Notes: generated by a model not told the origin, from the sequence alone. 64,000 nucleotides of DNA from Acanthochlamys bracteata (GCA_019914995.1 CM034132.1:3784501-3848500), one strand, 5' to 3'; counted from the stretch's first letter, positions 13,601 to 26,689 are shown. Made by a program: numbers and translations.

Positions 13601-16600
13601 TAGGTGTCCAACCTTCATTTGTAAAAGAAAATTATAGCATTCACTTCTAATGAAAATCAGGTTAACTTAACTGCTATTGCAAAGTAAATATCTCCTCTCT
13701 CGGAAGAAAAAATTCGACCTTATTGAGGTGGTCATGTTTCGGAAACAAATCAGTAGCATATCAGACCCATGGCAGTTTTCAAACATCGATCGCATGATTG
13801 AACACCTACTTCACTATAGCTTTTTAGTACAAGTTGTAAGGGATCACGTTGTAGAGAATACTACAAAAAGATTACCATCGTTCACTTGTCTTGCTTCTAG
13901 CAGTAAGAATTTGAAAGAGCAATCCTACTCACTTGCACAAGTTCTGATATTCACGTTATAGATATGTAACTCTTCCAAAGTTACCTATGCTTCACTATAC
14001 ATCTTTCCATGGGAACTTCTTTTTCCCTACTGTTTCATCAAGAAATACATATAAAATACTGCATCCTCTATCCAAACTAGTCTTTCACTAACACTGATAC
14101 AGGCTTTGTTAGTAAGTTACAGGTGTCAGCTATGATCAAATCAAAACCTCTGAATAAACTCGTGCTAGTCGTATGCACAATAGCAGCCTAAACCTTATAA
14201 TATTCCAATTAGTGGGACTAAAACCTAGTGGCTAGATTCCTCTTTCCACAGGTAATGATCTGATTACCAGCCTGGAAATGCGAAGCAATTACCTCACGAT
14301 AACGGATGACTATGGTACTCCTTAGCTATATTCAAGCCATGTTTCATTACCTAACCTTGGATGATATCTACCTATAAATGGAAAAATAAACACCTTCCGT
14401 TTCCGTTCAAATTTCCAGACCCTTTCAGGCAACTCAAAAATAGAAACGGTACATAAAACTTCTTAAACTACGGACAAGATGTTAAAGTCACACATATGAC
14501 TGACATGCCAAATTGATTATGAAACGAATATTACTGCAGTACATGACATCATTTGGCCTTGGATACCACACCCAGAAGGAGCTTAGAAACAGTTAGTAAC
14601 TTGTCAGCTATCCATCCTGTTGTTCTGAGAAGAGAAAAGATAAACATTGGGGCCTGACCTTTTGAGTTTAAGAAATCTTCTTGTGCTTAAGTTTTTCTCA
14701 AGAATAGTCAAGAGAGCGTCCCACACAGAACCATATCCTGCTTAAATCATCACCACCCACATGGGAGGCAGTGAGCAAATCCAGACACAAACCAAGGATA
14801 TAATGGTTCAACCCCTAATCCTTCATCTAGAGGAGACAAAGGCATAAACTACAGATAAATGCTTTATTTTCTGAACCCGTAAGTCACCACTGCATCTTGA
14901 AAGCGTAAAATCACCCATAGTAAATTAAAGTGCACCCGCTCGTTTTAATATTGAAGGCAGTAACTTCAAAGCGTCTATGGGGATTCTTTCTACCAGTGCT
15001 TTACATTACCATTGCCAAATCAGCCGTCCACAACGAAGCAACAACCAAACTTAGTTAAATATTTAGATGAAGATAACATAATGTCCAGGCAAACAAAAAT
15101 TTTTTTTTCCCCTCTACATCTCTCTAAAAAAGGGGTGGATAAGGTAACAGTACCCGCAAAGAAGGAAGGCTAATAGTCCAGCTGAGTCCAACAAAGTATG
15201 TAAGAGACTCCTAGGTTTCTAAAATGAATCCAACTAAGTAGGGGAGGACCGTTGGTATTGCATGAGAGGATTTGGGAAGAAGAAATGGGCACGTGAAGAT
15301 TCCTGACTAAGAACGTGGACCACATGCTGCAGGGGAGACAGCACGAAAGAATGATGGAAGCATCATGTCTTTGGGATAAGGCTCACGCATTTAGAGAACA
15401 AAGTAAGTTGATAGTGCTTCGCCACTACTTCACTTAGAATGCCCGTTATAGTACATATATATGCGCATGTCTATTCCAACTTTGATGTAGTTAGCTGTTC
15501 AGTCTTCACAACGGATTAACTCTCCATGCTTAAGAAAAAAACTTAACGACAAGATAACTTTAAGGTTTGTGTGGTTGTCATTCTAACTCTATCCAGACAA
15601 ATGATACGTCGTGGAAGTGTCACGGCAACCATCTCGTTTGGGTTGCCTAATAAGTCAATCTTATATGCTTTTCCGAATTCTCAATTATTTGATCTATTCA
15701 GCGGGACCTAAGAGTAACTGGTTCTTCCTAGTTATAATGCTTTCGTGATCACCAATCAAGGCTATCAGGTATCACTATAGTAATTATGGAGCTTCTCTCA
15801 GATTAAAAAGTACAACATATAATATGGCAAATTTTACCTGCAGAACTCCCAAAGTGTAACTCCCATACTCTTGATAAGGAACATGTGATGCCCATCAGGA
15901 ATTGGGGACGTCGAAACGGCCTCCCTTTCAGGACAAATTATAATTACTCAAGTTCTCTAATGATTCCTAATTCCTCTTCTGTTAATCAGTCTAATCAAGT
16001 TTTTGTTACTGTGCAGCTTAAAGAGATGTCCAACCACATGCATACTCAGTCTTTGTATTAAAGCAGGTCTATTACATGAGCATCTCAATCACTGCCATGC
16101 CAACAACCAACTTCACTAACATCTTTATAATTCAGTCTCCTACCTAAGATTAACTCGATCAAGAAAAGTACCCCTGCGACATGTATCATGCCTAGAGTAT
16201 GGCCGGAAATCATTTGATTTCGGTGGCAGATAAATGGCATTACTGATAAAATTAAAACATAAGGAAGAAACTATTAATCCTGTAATTCAACAGATTCATG
16301 ATCACATAACGGTAATGTAGACATCCATGTGAACTGTGTCCAGAACAGATTCCCGGCTTATGTCACTAATTGCCACTATCCTTGTTCATACAATCTCCCA
16401 TTGCATTGCAGTGAAAACAGATCTACCACTAGCTAACAAAGAAAATCGAATCCACTGTAGCTCTGCGTATATTATTCAGCATAGTGCCAATTTCAGACTT
16501 TAAGTTCAGCAAAATATGACAACAGTAAATAGGCACAGATGTACAAGAAAGAACTACTCCTGCAACAATGATGAGCGAAGAAATGTTTGTAACCCACTCA

Positions 16601-19410
16601 GAACAGGATTCTGGGGAGATATCTTTCATTCTTGAATTCATTCATAAGGGCTAAGGTCCCCAACCATTCCTATTTTCTACTATGTCAACCATTCTAAACC
16701 CACACTTGTGCCTGTTGAGTTCAATTAACCTGAGTGGAGTAGCCAAATTAGAAACAATACTAACGCAGCTTTGTATCCAAATCATGGTCCACAGACTCTT
16801 GAGAGAAGGATAACCATATGTCCAATGAAGATACTGACTAACATATGGACCTTTCTACTCCTAGAAACGCATATCTGGATAATAAAAGAAAGTAATATTT
16901 GAAATTATATAGATTGTTGTGTGCATAAAGATTCTTCAAAATGTTTCAGATCCAAATCTAATAAGATTTGGTTCTATTAAAAGTTGTATGAAAATGTAAT
17001 ATTATTCACTTTAAGACACATTTATCATACTGAAGTATAGACTGGAGGAAGCCAATACACCAAAGATTACAAGAAGAAAGCCCAAGACGCACATCGTCTC
17101 CAATTAAAGATATTCCTCAATACATATATCCATTTACAGTCATTAGCAGTTCTGATTTCAAGAGAAAACCACAATTAACATGAACTGAAGCTCATACATA
17201 TAGAAAATTGTAACGTATATGAATAGAAGGTTATAACTGAAAGACCCTGAGTTTATACCGTAGGCATGCTCTATAGTTAAGTATTTTAGTAGAAAAATTA
17301 TCAATTCGGCTCTTTTATGCAACTGAATGCAGGAATCACCCTGGATCCACAATTTCATTGCCAACCCATTTAAAGGAACCCAATCAGAACTTGCAACTCC
17401 AGCACCACAGTTTCTCTTCTCAATCCAGCCCCAAGCCGGGGCTACCCTCTTTACCGGATCTCCTTAGATTAGAGGTATGAAACATTGACTTTCTTTTTTT
17501 TTTCTCTGCGTAGCCTCCTTGAACTGTTCCAAAGTGGAAAGCATATATATCAAAGACCTTCTGCTTATCCCCAAAATAAACATGCATTGCATCCATGTAC
17601 ATGGCATCTTACCTGTTTGCATCCACTTCATCTGTTCCACAAATATAGATGAACATTCAGGCTTCTTTGAACTCCAGAATAATTTTCTCTTTTCTTCCAT
17701 TTAAAGCACTGCTCACCCTGTTTGTGAGGAAAACATATTTATGTGACATGACATGACAAACTTTCGACACTTTTTGCATTGGTATATAGTCTGTGTACTT
17801 CAATTTGCCTCAGAATCCTGCATGCGGAATTTCAGAAAAAAAATGTCAAACCATGTCGTGAGGAAAAAAAGAAAAAGGGAAGTTGTAAAAGAAGTTCAAT
17901 GAAGATATTTTTGGTAGCTAGAATGGATGGAGTGATATGACTTATGATCGAGAGTACGGTAGAAAATTTATCGGGTCGAGTCCGGTTCTCATAAAAATCA
18001 TACTTGATTCAGAAGCTTTCGGGTCTATGAAAAATCCATATACAATTTGTTATTTTTTGGATCAGGATCTAAAAAATAAAACCCATATCCTGTAATTTGA
18101 GTAAAAGGGTTGAATCCAAATCAACCAATAAAATTATAAGGAAAAAAATAAATATCATGAAAATGTGATAAATTAACTATAAAATATAGACCAAATTCGA
18201 ATTCGATATTTTTAATGAAGATCGAGAATGAATTGGTCCGAAATTTAGACATGGATCTGACCCACTTACAACCTAATCAAAAGTTTTCCGTGTATGTAAC
18301 CTTCCCAAATTGCTCATTGAGATACAGAAAACAAACTTAATACACTTGTGACACTACTAAATCAATTAGACAGAGCTGATAACAAATTAAACCCAAAAAA
18401 AAAAAGAAATAAAGAAACATACACAATGATCATTCAGCAATTCTCTCTTCAAAGTCAGGTGGCTATTTCATCAACAACAGAAGAATTTGGGGGCAGACCA
18501 GTCCTGCAAAAGCAAATCACCTTTCTCTGTATAATCTGTTTGGCCAAATCCTGAATTCGATAATCCTTTTAACAATACTGTAGTCTGTACTCAATTTATT
18601 CTTCTCCATTTGATATCCAACTTTGATAAGTACATTAACCGTAATTACAGGAGCTAAATTAAATCAGGCATAAACTCTTCTCAAAAACATAAATTAAATC
18701 AGGCATAAGTTCATGTAAAGAAAATCACTAACTCAACCGCTGTACTCATCAACTTGAATCAAAATCCATGACTCTCAACGTGTCCTAACTCAACTTAAAC
18801 TATCAATCTTTAACTTTGAGCTCTATAAAAAAGAAGGCAAAGCAGTTTTTTGTTTTCTTTTTTTTTTTTTTTTTCATTCAAAGCAATAGCTCAAAATAGA
18901 AATTACAACATTTTCTTGTAAATTGCTTTTAGAAAAGTTTAATTAACACAACCAACCTTAAAGACGAAGTATGGAACAACAGAGACACTATTCGATCAAC
19001 ATCAATCAATCAGAAAAAGAGGCAAAATAGAAAAACGAAGAACTTATATCCTGTAAAATCCAAAATCGAAGGAAGCAACAGCAGTTACCTACTTGACTGA
19101 AAATTCCAGAGCTCTGATACGAAAGACGATGGAAGTAGGGACCAAGTCTGCCTTCCCTCCGAGACTTCCCTTTGACTTTACCGACAGTTTTAACACTCTT
19201 TTCCACTTCAAAAATCTAATTTTAACTCATTTTCAAATAAAATATAAATATAAAAATTAATCTATATTTTTTAAAAGTTAAAATTTACTTATAATTTAAT
19301 TTAATTTTTATATAATTAAATAAAAACTAATTTTTTAACCTTATTTATTACATAATTATTTTTTAAAGTTTAGGTCTTAAAATTTAGTTCTAAAATTTCG
19401 GTTCAAAGCA
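10673..19410. other. Long spacer upstream of TTL, possible unannotated transcription unit
   Basis: The first few hundred bases upstream of the TTL ATG must hold its promoter. From about 11640 to 12000 the DNA is AT-rich. From about 12960 to 19200 the composition is more balanced, without the long A/T runs seen elsewhere, yet no long reading frame exists. Short minus-strand frames occur at 19206-19089 (39 codons ending at a GTAG|GTAACT-type donor), near 17700-17590 (ending at CAAACAG|GTAAG) and at 13300-13185 (a hydrophobic C-terminal stretch). I could not join them into a protein. About 17940-18280 carries GGGTCGAGTCC and GGATCTGACCC at its two ends and may be a worn hAT-like element. Confidence 0.4.
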
Positions 19411-19449
19411 CACTTTCAAAACTCGATTTGAACGGGTAAGTGTTCCTTA

Positions 19450-19690
19450 GATTTGAACGGTACTTTGAAAGTATTTTTAAAATAAACTTTTTTTAAAGTA
19501 AAAAATATTTTTATTTTTTTATAATAGTGAGTTTATTTTTTTATCTAAAAAAATAAAAATATATAATAAAAATATCTCACTACGTAAATTTTTTTTATAT
19601 TTTAAAAATTTTTAAATACTTATAAAAAGCATATTAAAAACATAAAATTAAAAAATTAAAAAACTATTTTTTAAGTAATCAATGCCAAAT
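19450..19690. repeat. AT-rich dispersed repeat, copy 2
   Basis: This shares block order with the copy at 47430-47680: a T-run with AAAAATATTTTTATTTTT, then ATATCTCACTACGTAAA, then AATTTTTAAATACTTATAAA and a final AAAACTATTTTT. It is non-coding. With 47430-47680 it is the best-conserved pair of this family in the window. Confidence 0.5.
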
Positions 19691-19903
19691 CTCTCCTTGA
19701 ATGGGGTCAAAGTTGATAGCCTTAATTACATAACTCAACTCAACTGCTCCCGTGTTTCTATTTTGGAGCTCTTGTTTATGTCAATTTCGAATTGATTCAA
19801 AATTAACACTTTTTAATCTATATAATTATTTATATATTATATTATTTAATAATTAAAAAATATTTATAATAATGATATTAAATATATATATATATATATA
19901 TAT

Positions 19904-20332
19904 ATGGGGAATATGATAGATACATATACTATTTTTAGAGACATATGGTGTACATACCGATCAAAAGTGACCGGCGAAATATCCAAATTCAATCTCTATT
20001 GTTGAATATAAAAAACTATGAATTGAGAATATGTTGATAAATTTTTCAGATCAATCGGAACACAAACCGACCTCCGTCGGAACTCTTGATTAAAATGACA
20101 TAAAAAGTTAAATTTGACAAAAGATATATATTTTATTTTTGTACCATTTTGATCAAGAGTTCTGACGGAGATCCGTTCGTATTCCGATTGAGCTAAAATT
20201 TTATCAATATGTTCTCAACTCATAATTTTTCATATCCAACGGTAGAGATTAGATGTAGATATCTCGCCGGCCACTTTTGGCCGACATGTACATCATATAC
20301 ATTTAAAAATGACATGTGCATCTATCCTCTAT
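19904..20332. mobile_element. Long foldback MITE in an AT microsatellite
   Basis: About 425 bp form one nearly complete inverted repeat. The left arm begins GGGGAATATGATAGATACAT and the right arm, read on the minus strand, begins AGAGGATAGATGCACATGTC. Matching continues through GACCGGCGAAATATC / GGCCGGCGAGATATC and AACTCTTGAT / ATCAAGAGTT, almost to the centre near 20115-20125. Arms are about 200 bp with scattered mismatches. (AT)n tracts flank both sides, so an exact target duplication cannot be assigned. A transcript would fold into one long hairpin. It lies about 460 bp upstream of the galactosyltransferase ATG. Confidence 0.85.
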
Positions 20333-20795
20333 ATATATATATATATTAATTAATTTCTTATTTAATTTATAGATTTTATCAAGAATTAATATATTTTTTA
20401 TATATGATAATTAATATATTTATCTATACGGTTAGAAATTAATTTTTTTAATCCTTATTTTGATAATTTTAATTATTAAATAATTTGATTTGAATTTTAT
20501 TTAATTATTAAGTAAGTTAAATTAGAATAAATACATATATTAGATTGAATTGAATAATTTATGTAATTATTATATGGATATATTGGAATCCAACATGTTA
20601 ATTGGCGGATTACCGACCGCCCTTCGCAAAACTCGAGTTGAACGGTAAGTGTTGTTTAGAATGGGCTAAGATAGGTTCTGTTTCATTCTTCTTTCCTTCT
20701 TCGTTCTTCTCCAATTTCATTCGGTCTTCAGTGTCAATTTCAAACATTGATTGATCCTCATTCCAATTTTAATCGATCGCCAAATTTCTTCGATC

Positions 20796-23700
20796 ATGCC
20801 ATTGATGCAGAGCAAAGTCTTGCACTACTCTCGACAACCTTCGTTCTTTCTCTTCCGCCGCATCCGCAATCTCTCCCCAGTCGCTTGCGCGCTCATCGGG
20901 TTCTTCGTCGGCGTCGTTATCGTTCCTTCTCTTCGCCGTAACTCTTGCTCTTTATCGCAGCCCCTCTCTGTTTCTGTGAAATGGGAAACGAATGGCGGTG
21001 AATTAGTTAGTGGGGGAGTGGAAGTGAAGGAGCGGAGACATAAGGTGCTTGCTTTTGTCGGGATCCAGACTGGGTTTGGGTCAGTTGGACGGAGGAGATC
21101 GCTCCGTAAAACTTGGTTTCCCTCTGACCGCCACTCTCTTCTTGGGTAAACATCATTTTACGCTTTTTCTTTCATCGTGAAGTGTTGTTTCATATCGCAA
21201 TCTAGATGAGTGATGTTTTGTTTATTTTTGTTACTTGGTTTTGTTTTTACATGACAATTGGTGTGTTCACTGAGCGTTGGTGCAATCGAGAGAATCTGGA
21301 AAAAGCTTTGTTTTGGTTCATTGATAAAATTGTAGTATCTATGCTTTTCTTAGTTATTCAACCGTTTAGTTGGGGATTCTTAAGTGTTGGTATTCAGATT
21401 GGAAGAAGCGACTAGCATGGCCTTCAGATTTGTGATTGGGAGAACCAACGACAAATCCAAAATGAATGAACTTTGGAGAGAAGTTGAGGACTATGATGAC
21501 TTTATGCTTTTGGATATAGAGGAAGAGTACAGAAAACTTCCTTACAAGACGTAAGCAACTTGCATTACTAATTTATTACTAGTGTTGTTGGAAAATCTCA
21601 AAGATATTATATTAAGGAACCTCGCATTTCAATTTTCTTATCCATTTTTTATCTTCTAGTTTAGCTTTCTTCAAGGCTGCCTATGCATTCTATGATGCAG
21701 AGTTCTATGTCAAAGCTGATGATGACATATATTTGAGACCAGGTGACTGTCTCTCTAGAATGTACGTTGTTTTTGCATTAACAATCTCCTTCTTGTTCAA
21801 TTTGATTTTGATAGATGTCTAGTATGTTGTCAGATCGTCTATCTCTACTTTTGGCCAAAAAGCGTAACCATCCTCAGACATACCTTGGGTGCATGAAGAA
21901 GGGTCCTGTGTTCACTGACCCAAAACTTAAGTGGTTTGTCTTACTTCTTGAACTTCTTCGGTTAAAACTTGCTTAACTTTCACAACAATTAAGCTTGATT
22001 ATGTATTAAGAAAACTTTTATCATAATAAGAAAAAAGATTGTTGATAATGGTTTTATTGGTAAGATAGAAGAAACTATTTTTTGATGACGCAAACTTTCT
22101 CCCATCATTTCATGCAAACATAGCATAAATCGGTGGCATATTTTGATACCATTGCCTGCACATGTTGGACGTTTGGATCTTGCATTTATGGCTATCTTGT
22201 CTATTGATCGTCCATGATTAGGTTTTGTACTATATCACCTAATAGTGCACAATGTGATTCAAGAAGCTGGTGTATTTAATGACTTCCATATCTCGTCAGG
22301 TATGAGCCTCTCTCCTATTTGCTTGGAAGTGAATACTTTCTTCATGCATATGGGCCAATATATGCACTCTCTACTGAGGTTGTCACAAGCTTGGTTGCAC
22401 TAAACAATAACAGGCAAGCATTACTGTTTATTTTTAATGACTTTTGCTGGTCTATAAAGTTACTTGAAAGTATGCCGGCAGTGCTTCTTTTTGACAAAAA
22501 AGTATCTCTTGTAAACAAAATGAGTTGTTTGGCTACTCTAATGGGTGTTGACAGTTATCTTGCAGAGATGTGTTTTGACAGTTAAAACATCTAGTTTCTA
22601 GTTGATGGCAATATCTGTGTTCTGGCCAAACTGATTCTCCATAAGAAGCATTACTCAAATTTTGCAGCATCTGGATTTTGGAATGATTTATGTAACATGG
22701 TTGTTACACTCATTTCCCTCAACCATCTCCAGATGGTCGGTGCCTCAGTATCATTGATGTCAAAATAGGTTTATATAGGTTTATAAGAATGTTATGTATA
22801 ACACATTATGTAGCAGGGCCTCAATAGCATCTCTTTTAAACACCTGACTATGTGGGTTTTAGGAATTTAATGGATTGAAGCATTTGGTTTGTGTCCGTTA
22901 ATTTGGAGAATCTGCAATATCCTAGACTTGCGTCAAGTGCAACAATATCAGTTTTAGTTACCTCACTTTAGTGTACTTTTTGCTTCGTGTTCAGCCTCGA
23001 TTTGGCAATGCCATGATAATGTTGCTGTCACAAAAAATAGGTGGTGTTTCTTCAGTAAGTTTTAGGGGGGGAAAAAAGGCTTTACGAACCCAAGTTCTCA
23101 GTTTATACAAGAATGGGCTTTAATGAGGCAATAGTCCCCGTTTTTAGAAAAATTAGTTTACGTTCCCGCTTGACCATATGTATGTTATTATCTCACTTAT
23201 ATAAAATTGGGACTAGCACACACCTTATGATACTTGGTTATTATTCATAGTTTAATTAAACATGGCGAATTTCTTTTGGCCTTGAATTAGTTAATGACAA
23301 ATAGTTTGTTGTTGACCATTCAAAGACTTTATATTCTTTGCAGTTTCCGAATGTTTAGTAATGAAGATGTGACAATTGGTACCTGGATGCTTGCTATGAA
23401 TGTTAATCATGAGAACAATCATGCCTTATGTGCACGTGAATGTACACCATCATCAATTGCTGTTTGGGACATTCCCAGGTGTTCAGGTTTGTGTTTCTAC
23501 TTTCTTTAGATTAATTGCCTGCCTCTTTTCAGATATTACTATTATGATTTAACATTATTGAAGTGGCAAGATGTACTGTGATATATGGTTACATAAAGAA
23601 CTTGCGAGTGCAGTTGTTCCTGAGATCAATAAGTAATCCATGATAGTTAAACCATGAATTTGTGTTGCAAAGTCAGAGCGAACGAGGATCATCTAGCATT

Positions 23701-24413
23701 ATAGCTTTTTACTTATTTTACTGGCTTACCCTATCAAAAAGCATTTTATTTCGTATGAGGGTCATATGTTATAAGTTGTACATGTCAGACTTTTGTGTGT
23801 TTTCAAGATGGAAAATACATTTTTTTCTTCTTTTTTTGGTTTTTGTCTCCATGTGTGGTGAGTTCTCAATTACAATTGTGTAAGTGGTCATAGGCTCTTT
23901 GGTTAAGGCCTTCTGCCAAACATTATAGATCTATGAAACATTATCAAGTCGTCTCCAACATGATATAACTTGTGTTTTTGTCACCATGTGAATAATTTAG
24001 CCTGGAGGTCTTCCATTTCTCAGTAGAAGAACTTCGTCTGAATCTAAATTGGATTTAGTTTGTAGATATCGTTGTTGCTACTGTTGATGGAGTGGGAGTT
24101 GTCATTGTCATGGAAGACAATAGTTACTCTATTTCATGGAAGACGAAGTAGGAAACTCATTTGTCGTGGCGAATGCAGTCATGATGAACTCCTAATAGTA
24201 AAGTTTCTTTGCAAATCATGTTTAAGATGTGAATTTCCTTTTCAAGTGTCAGTGTGGGGTTTGTGTAATCAGGTTAAGTTGATGCCTAAGGACCTTCTTC
24301 CTTGTCTACTTCTAATTTCAGGGCTCTGTGAGCCAGAAGCAAAACTATTGGAACTCCATAAGAGTGAAAGTTGTTCAGGTGGTCCAGTTGCACTGCCAGA
24401 TTCCAAGAGATAG
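20796..24413 (+). CDS. B3GALT14: Probable beta-1,3-galactosyltransferase 12/13/14-type, GT31 family
   Basis: This should be a Golgi type II membrane enzyme transferring galactose to plant glycans; the acceptor is not known from sequence. Seven exons read in frame: 20796-21145, 21398-21550, 21660-21742, 21834-21933, 22300-22413, 23344-23486 and 24322-24413, giving 344 residues, the length I recall for the Arabidopsis homologue. A short basic N-terminus precedes a membrane anchor at about residues 27-44. The fold follows with FVGIQTGF, the metal-binding DDD at 188-190 ([12 protein letters not shown]), [11 protein letters not shown], and FSNEDVTIG with acidic E274/D275. The Cys-rich end ([15 protein letters not shown]) is specific to this plant clade. 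The start at 20796 (MPLMQ) is preferred to an in-frame ATG 15 codons upstream because it matches the clade. Intron 5 uses a GC donor. Confidence 0.93.
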
Positions 24414-25095
24414 CAAAATCTCCTTTTGTATCATTATCAATCGCAAATACTAGTGGCAAGGCATGTGAGAGGATGGTATTACTGGCTAAGGGGCGACTCC
24501 TTATGTGCACTAATTCTTTGTGAAAGCATCTTCTTCTGGAATCACTGCTAATATAAGCAGTTTTGACAAAGATTAAACTACATCTCATCTCAGGTTTTAT
24601 TGGAGGTGGCTCTGGTTAGTGGGAAAGCAATGTACTTGATTATAATGATAAGTTATTAGTGAGAAAGCCGTGTTCTTACTTCTCATTAATTTTTGACTTA
24701 AATCAAATATTTGTATTCTAACATGATCAATTTTATTGAAGTTAAGACTCAGAGAAAGACTTGATTGTGAACTGCGTACTTGTAGGTGGCCTGTTTACTT
24801 GCTTCATTCAACAACCATGGAATTCTAAAGTACGAATTTTAAGGATTTGGCTATTACTGCACCTACAAAATATTGCCTGTATAACATATCCTATTCAATT
24901 TTTGGGTACTTGAAAATTTTAGAGGATCTTAAAAGTGAACAAAGGTACTCTCGAGTAAGCTAATATGATGTCTAAACAATCCTAGATTTTGTCTAGACAA
25001 CACAACCTGAGTATTCTAAAATTGAATCAAATGTACTGAGTATGTTAGCCTTTCTCAATTCTAAATTCTATATTGAGCACCATTGCCTACAGTTT
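24414..25095. other. 3' region of the galactosyltransferase gene
   Basis: The first few hundred bases after the stop are probably 3' UTR; they lack the extreme AT bias of later intergenic DNA. I see no further gene before the glycosyltransferase fragment that begins near 25096. Confidence 0.4.
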
Positions 25096-25915
25096 TTCGC
25101 TACAGCAGCAGCAGCAGCAAGCCCTAGCCCTCATCTACCGGTATGTTTGGATATATAGTTAAAAATATAAAAGTAAGATGATGGATAAAATAAATAATAA
25201 GAGGACGGATAAAAAAAAATAGTTATTTAGTCTTATGATATTTCGATATATAGTAAGATAACAAATTAACTATATTTGAGTAGATATATAAATGAATTAG
25301 TAATGGAAGTAAATTTTTTATAAAATACTCAAATACTTTTTTTATTTATATTAATCTAACTTTTATTATAATGTTAGATATAATTTAACAAAACTAAAGT
25401 AATTTTTAAATATAAATAAATTTGATCATATGGTTTCATTATTTTTTCTACCAATTAAAATCAATTGAAATTAAATAAATAAAAATTATAATTATTATAT
25501 TAAAAATTAATATATTAAATAAAAATAAATATTAAATTTAAAATAAATATTAAATTAGCTTAAAAATTAAAAAAAAACTAAAAGGACAAATGCGGAAGCA
25601 AATTTGCTTCATCTTTTGTCATCGTGTGTATCCACTGAATCGGTGAGAAGCACTTTACCATGTTTTAATTGGAAAGAAGGGAAGCTACTCCTCTTCCCTC
25701 CTCTTAATGAGGTGTTACCAAAAGTAGATAGGCATAGAAAAATGTTTTACCATCATCATTACTCTTTATGCCTATCCATAATCTAAATATACCCTAAAGG
25801 TCTTCCCTTTCCCAGCACAGGGCCACATGATCCCTCTCATCGACCTAGCCAACCATCTCTCTTATCAGGGCTTCTCGATCACTCTCCTAGTCGCGCCGTC
25901 AACTTTATGTTTATA
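25096..25915 (+). pseudogene. UDP-glycosyltransferase N-terminal fragment, split by a MITE
   Basis: Two pieces look like the start of a family-1 UDP-glycosyltransferase. The left piece (25096-25140) reads FATAAAAASPSPHLP. The right piece (25800-25915) reads VFPFPAQGHMIPLIDLANHL and then SYQGFSITLLVAPS. The VFPFPAQGHMIPLIDL wording is the classic N-terminal acceptor-side motif and is closest to UGT89-like enzymes. A transposon of about 655 bp sits between them. No start ATG, no later exon and no C-terminal PSPG box are visible; similarity stops at about residue 60. This is a dead fragment. UGT89 membership is a guess from a short motif. Confidence 0.75.
25139..25796. mobile_element. MITE inserted in the glycosyltransferase fragment
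   Basis: The left end GGTATGTTTGGAT and the right end, read on the minus strand, GGGTATATTTAGAT form imperfect terminal inverted repeats about 655 bp apart. The interior is AT-rich on the left and more balanced on the right (25590-25790). No coding sequence is present. I could not identify a target-site duplication, so superfamily (hAT or PIF/Harbinger) is open. The insertion falls exactly where the glycosyltransferase reading frame is interrupted. Confidence 0.65.
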
Positions 25916-26689
25916 CTATAAAAAGTAAAGTCGAGCGAAAATAAGAGATTAAGTTTTAATAATTTGTATTAATTAAATTTAGTTGATCAGTTGGTTAGAA
26001 AGACTGAATGAAGTTACTTGATATAGATAGGGGTCACAATATAGATTAACAAATTGGATTTGAATCAACCTATATAATAATCGGATTAAAATTGTTCAAC
26101 TTAATCCGACCATATATCTATAAGCGTCAAAATAATCAATCATAACTGACTCATTTTGAATAACTAGATCGAACTCAGATCGGCCTATTTAATAATAACT
26201 AATTCTATAAATTGTGATAATTGTCATATATAAAAAGTATAAAAATCTGTAAACAATTAATTTCTAAATAATTGACGGAGCTCTCTCTCGAAGTCTCGTA
26301 GTTAATGTCCGAAATCATAATGTATTGATCCCTTCAGTTTATTTTCCTGTAAGCATTCTATGGAAGAGATTAGGTAGGACGCCGACCGAGTGAAGCCTTT
26401 TTTCTAAAAAAGGAGAGCATGGAGGCTTTTAGATTATGCATGTGAAATTTTACCCTAGCATAAAATAATGTATACCTTGCCATAATGTAATATATGTGAA
26501 AATTATCATATATCAAATATAAGAAGATATTAATTTTAACAAATCTATAAATTAAATAAGAAATTAATGAAATACAATAAGTTAATAAAAAAATTTATAA
26601 ACTAAATTAAAGTTTGATGTTATTATTTTAAATGTTTCATAATATTAGAAAATATATACTATACAACTAAGTATATAGGTTAAAATTCG
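25916..26689. other. AT-rich intergenic DNA
   Basis: No gene is seen. About 26030-26230 starts with TAGGGGTCACAATATAG and contains phrases such as TTAATCCGACC and AACTCAGATCGG, which recall the hAT-like elements near the DJ-1 gene. It may be a decayed relative, but I cannot define its ends. Confidence 0.35.

Larger units (their letters stand above)
19417..20659. repeat. Pair of about 34-bp direct repeats flanking a MITE-bearing segment
   Basis: The sequence around CAAAACTCGATTTGAACGG at 19417-19450 is repeated at 20627-20659 with a T/G change, a one-base gap and two changes near its end. The 1.2 kb between the copies contains an AT-rich dispersed repeat and the foldback MITE. The second copy lies about 140 bp before the galactosyltransferase ATG, so it is probably part of that promoter, and the first copy a displaced duplicate. 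Confidence 0.55.
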
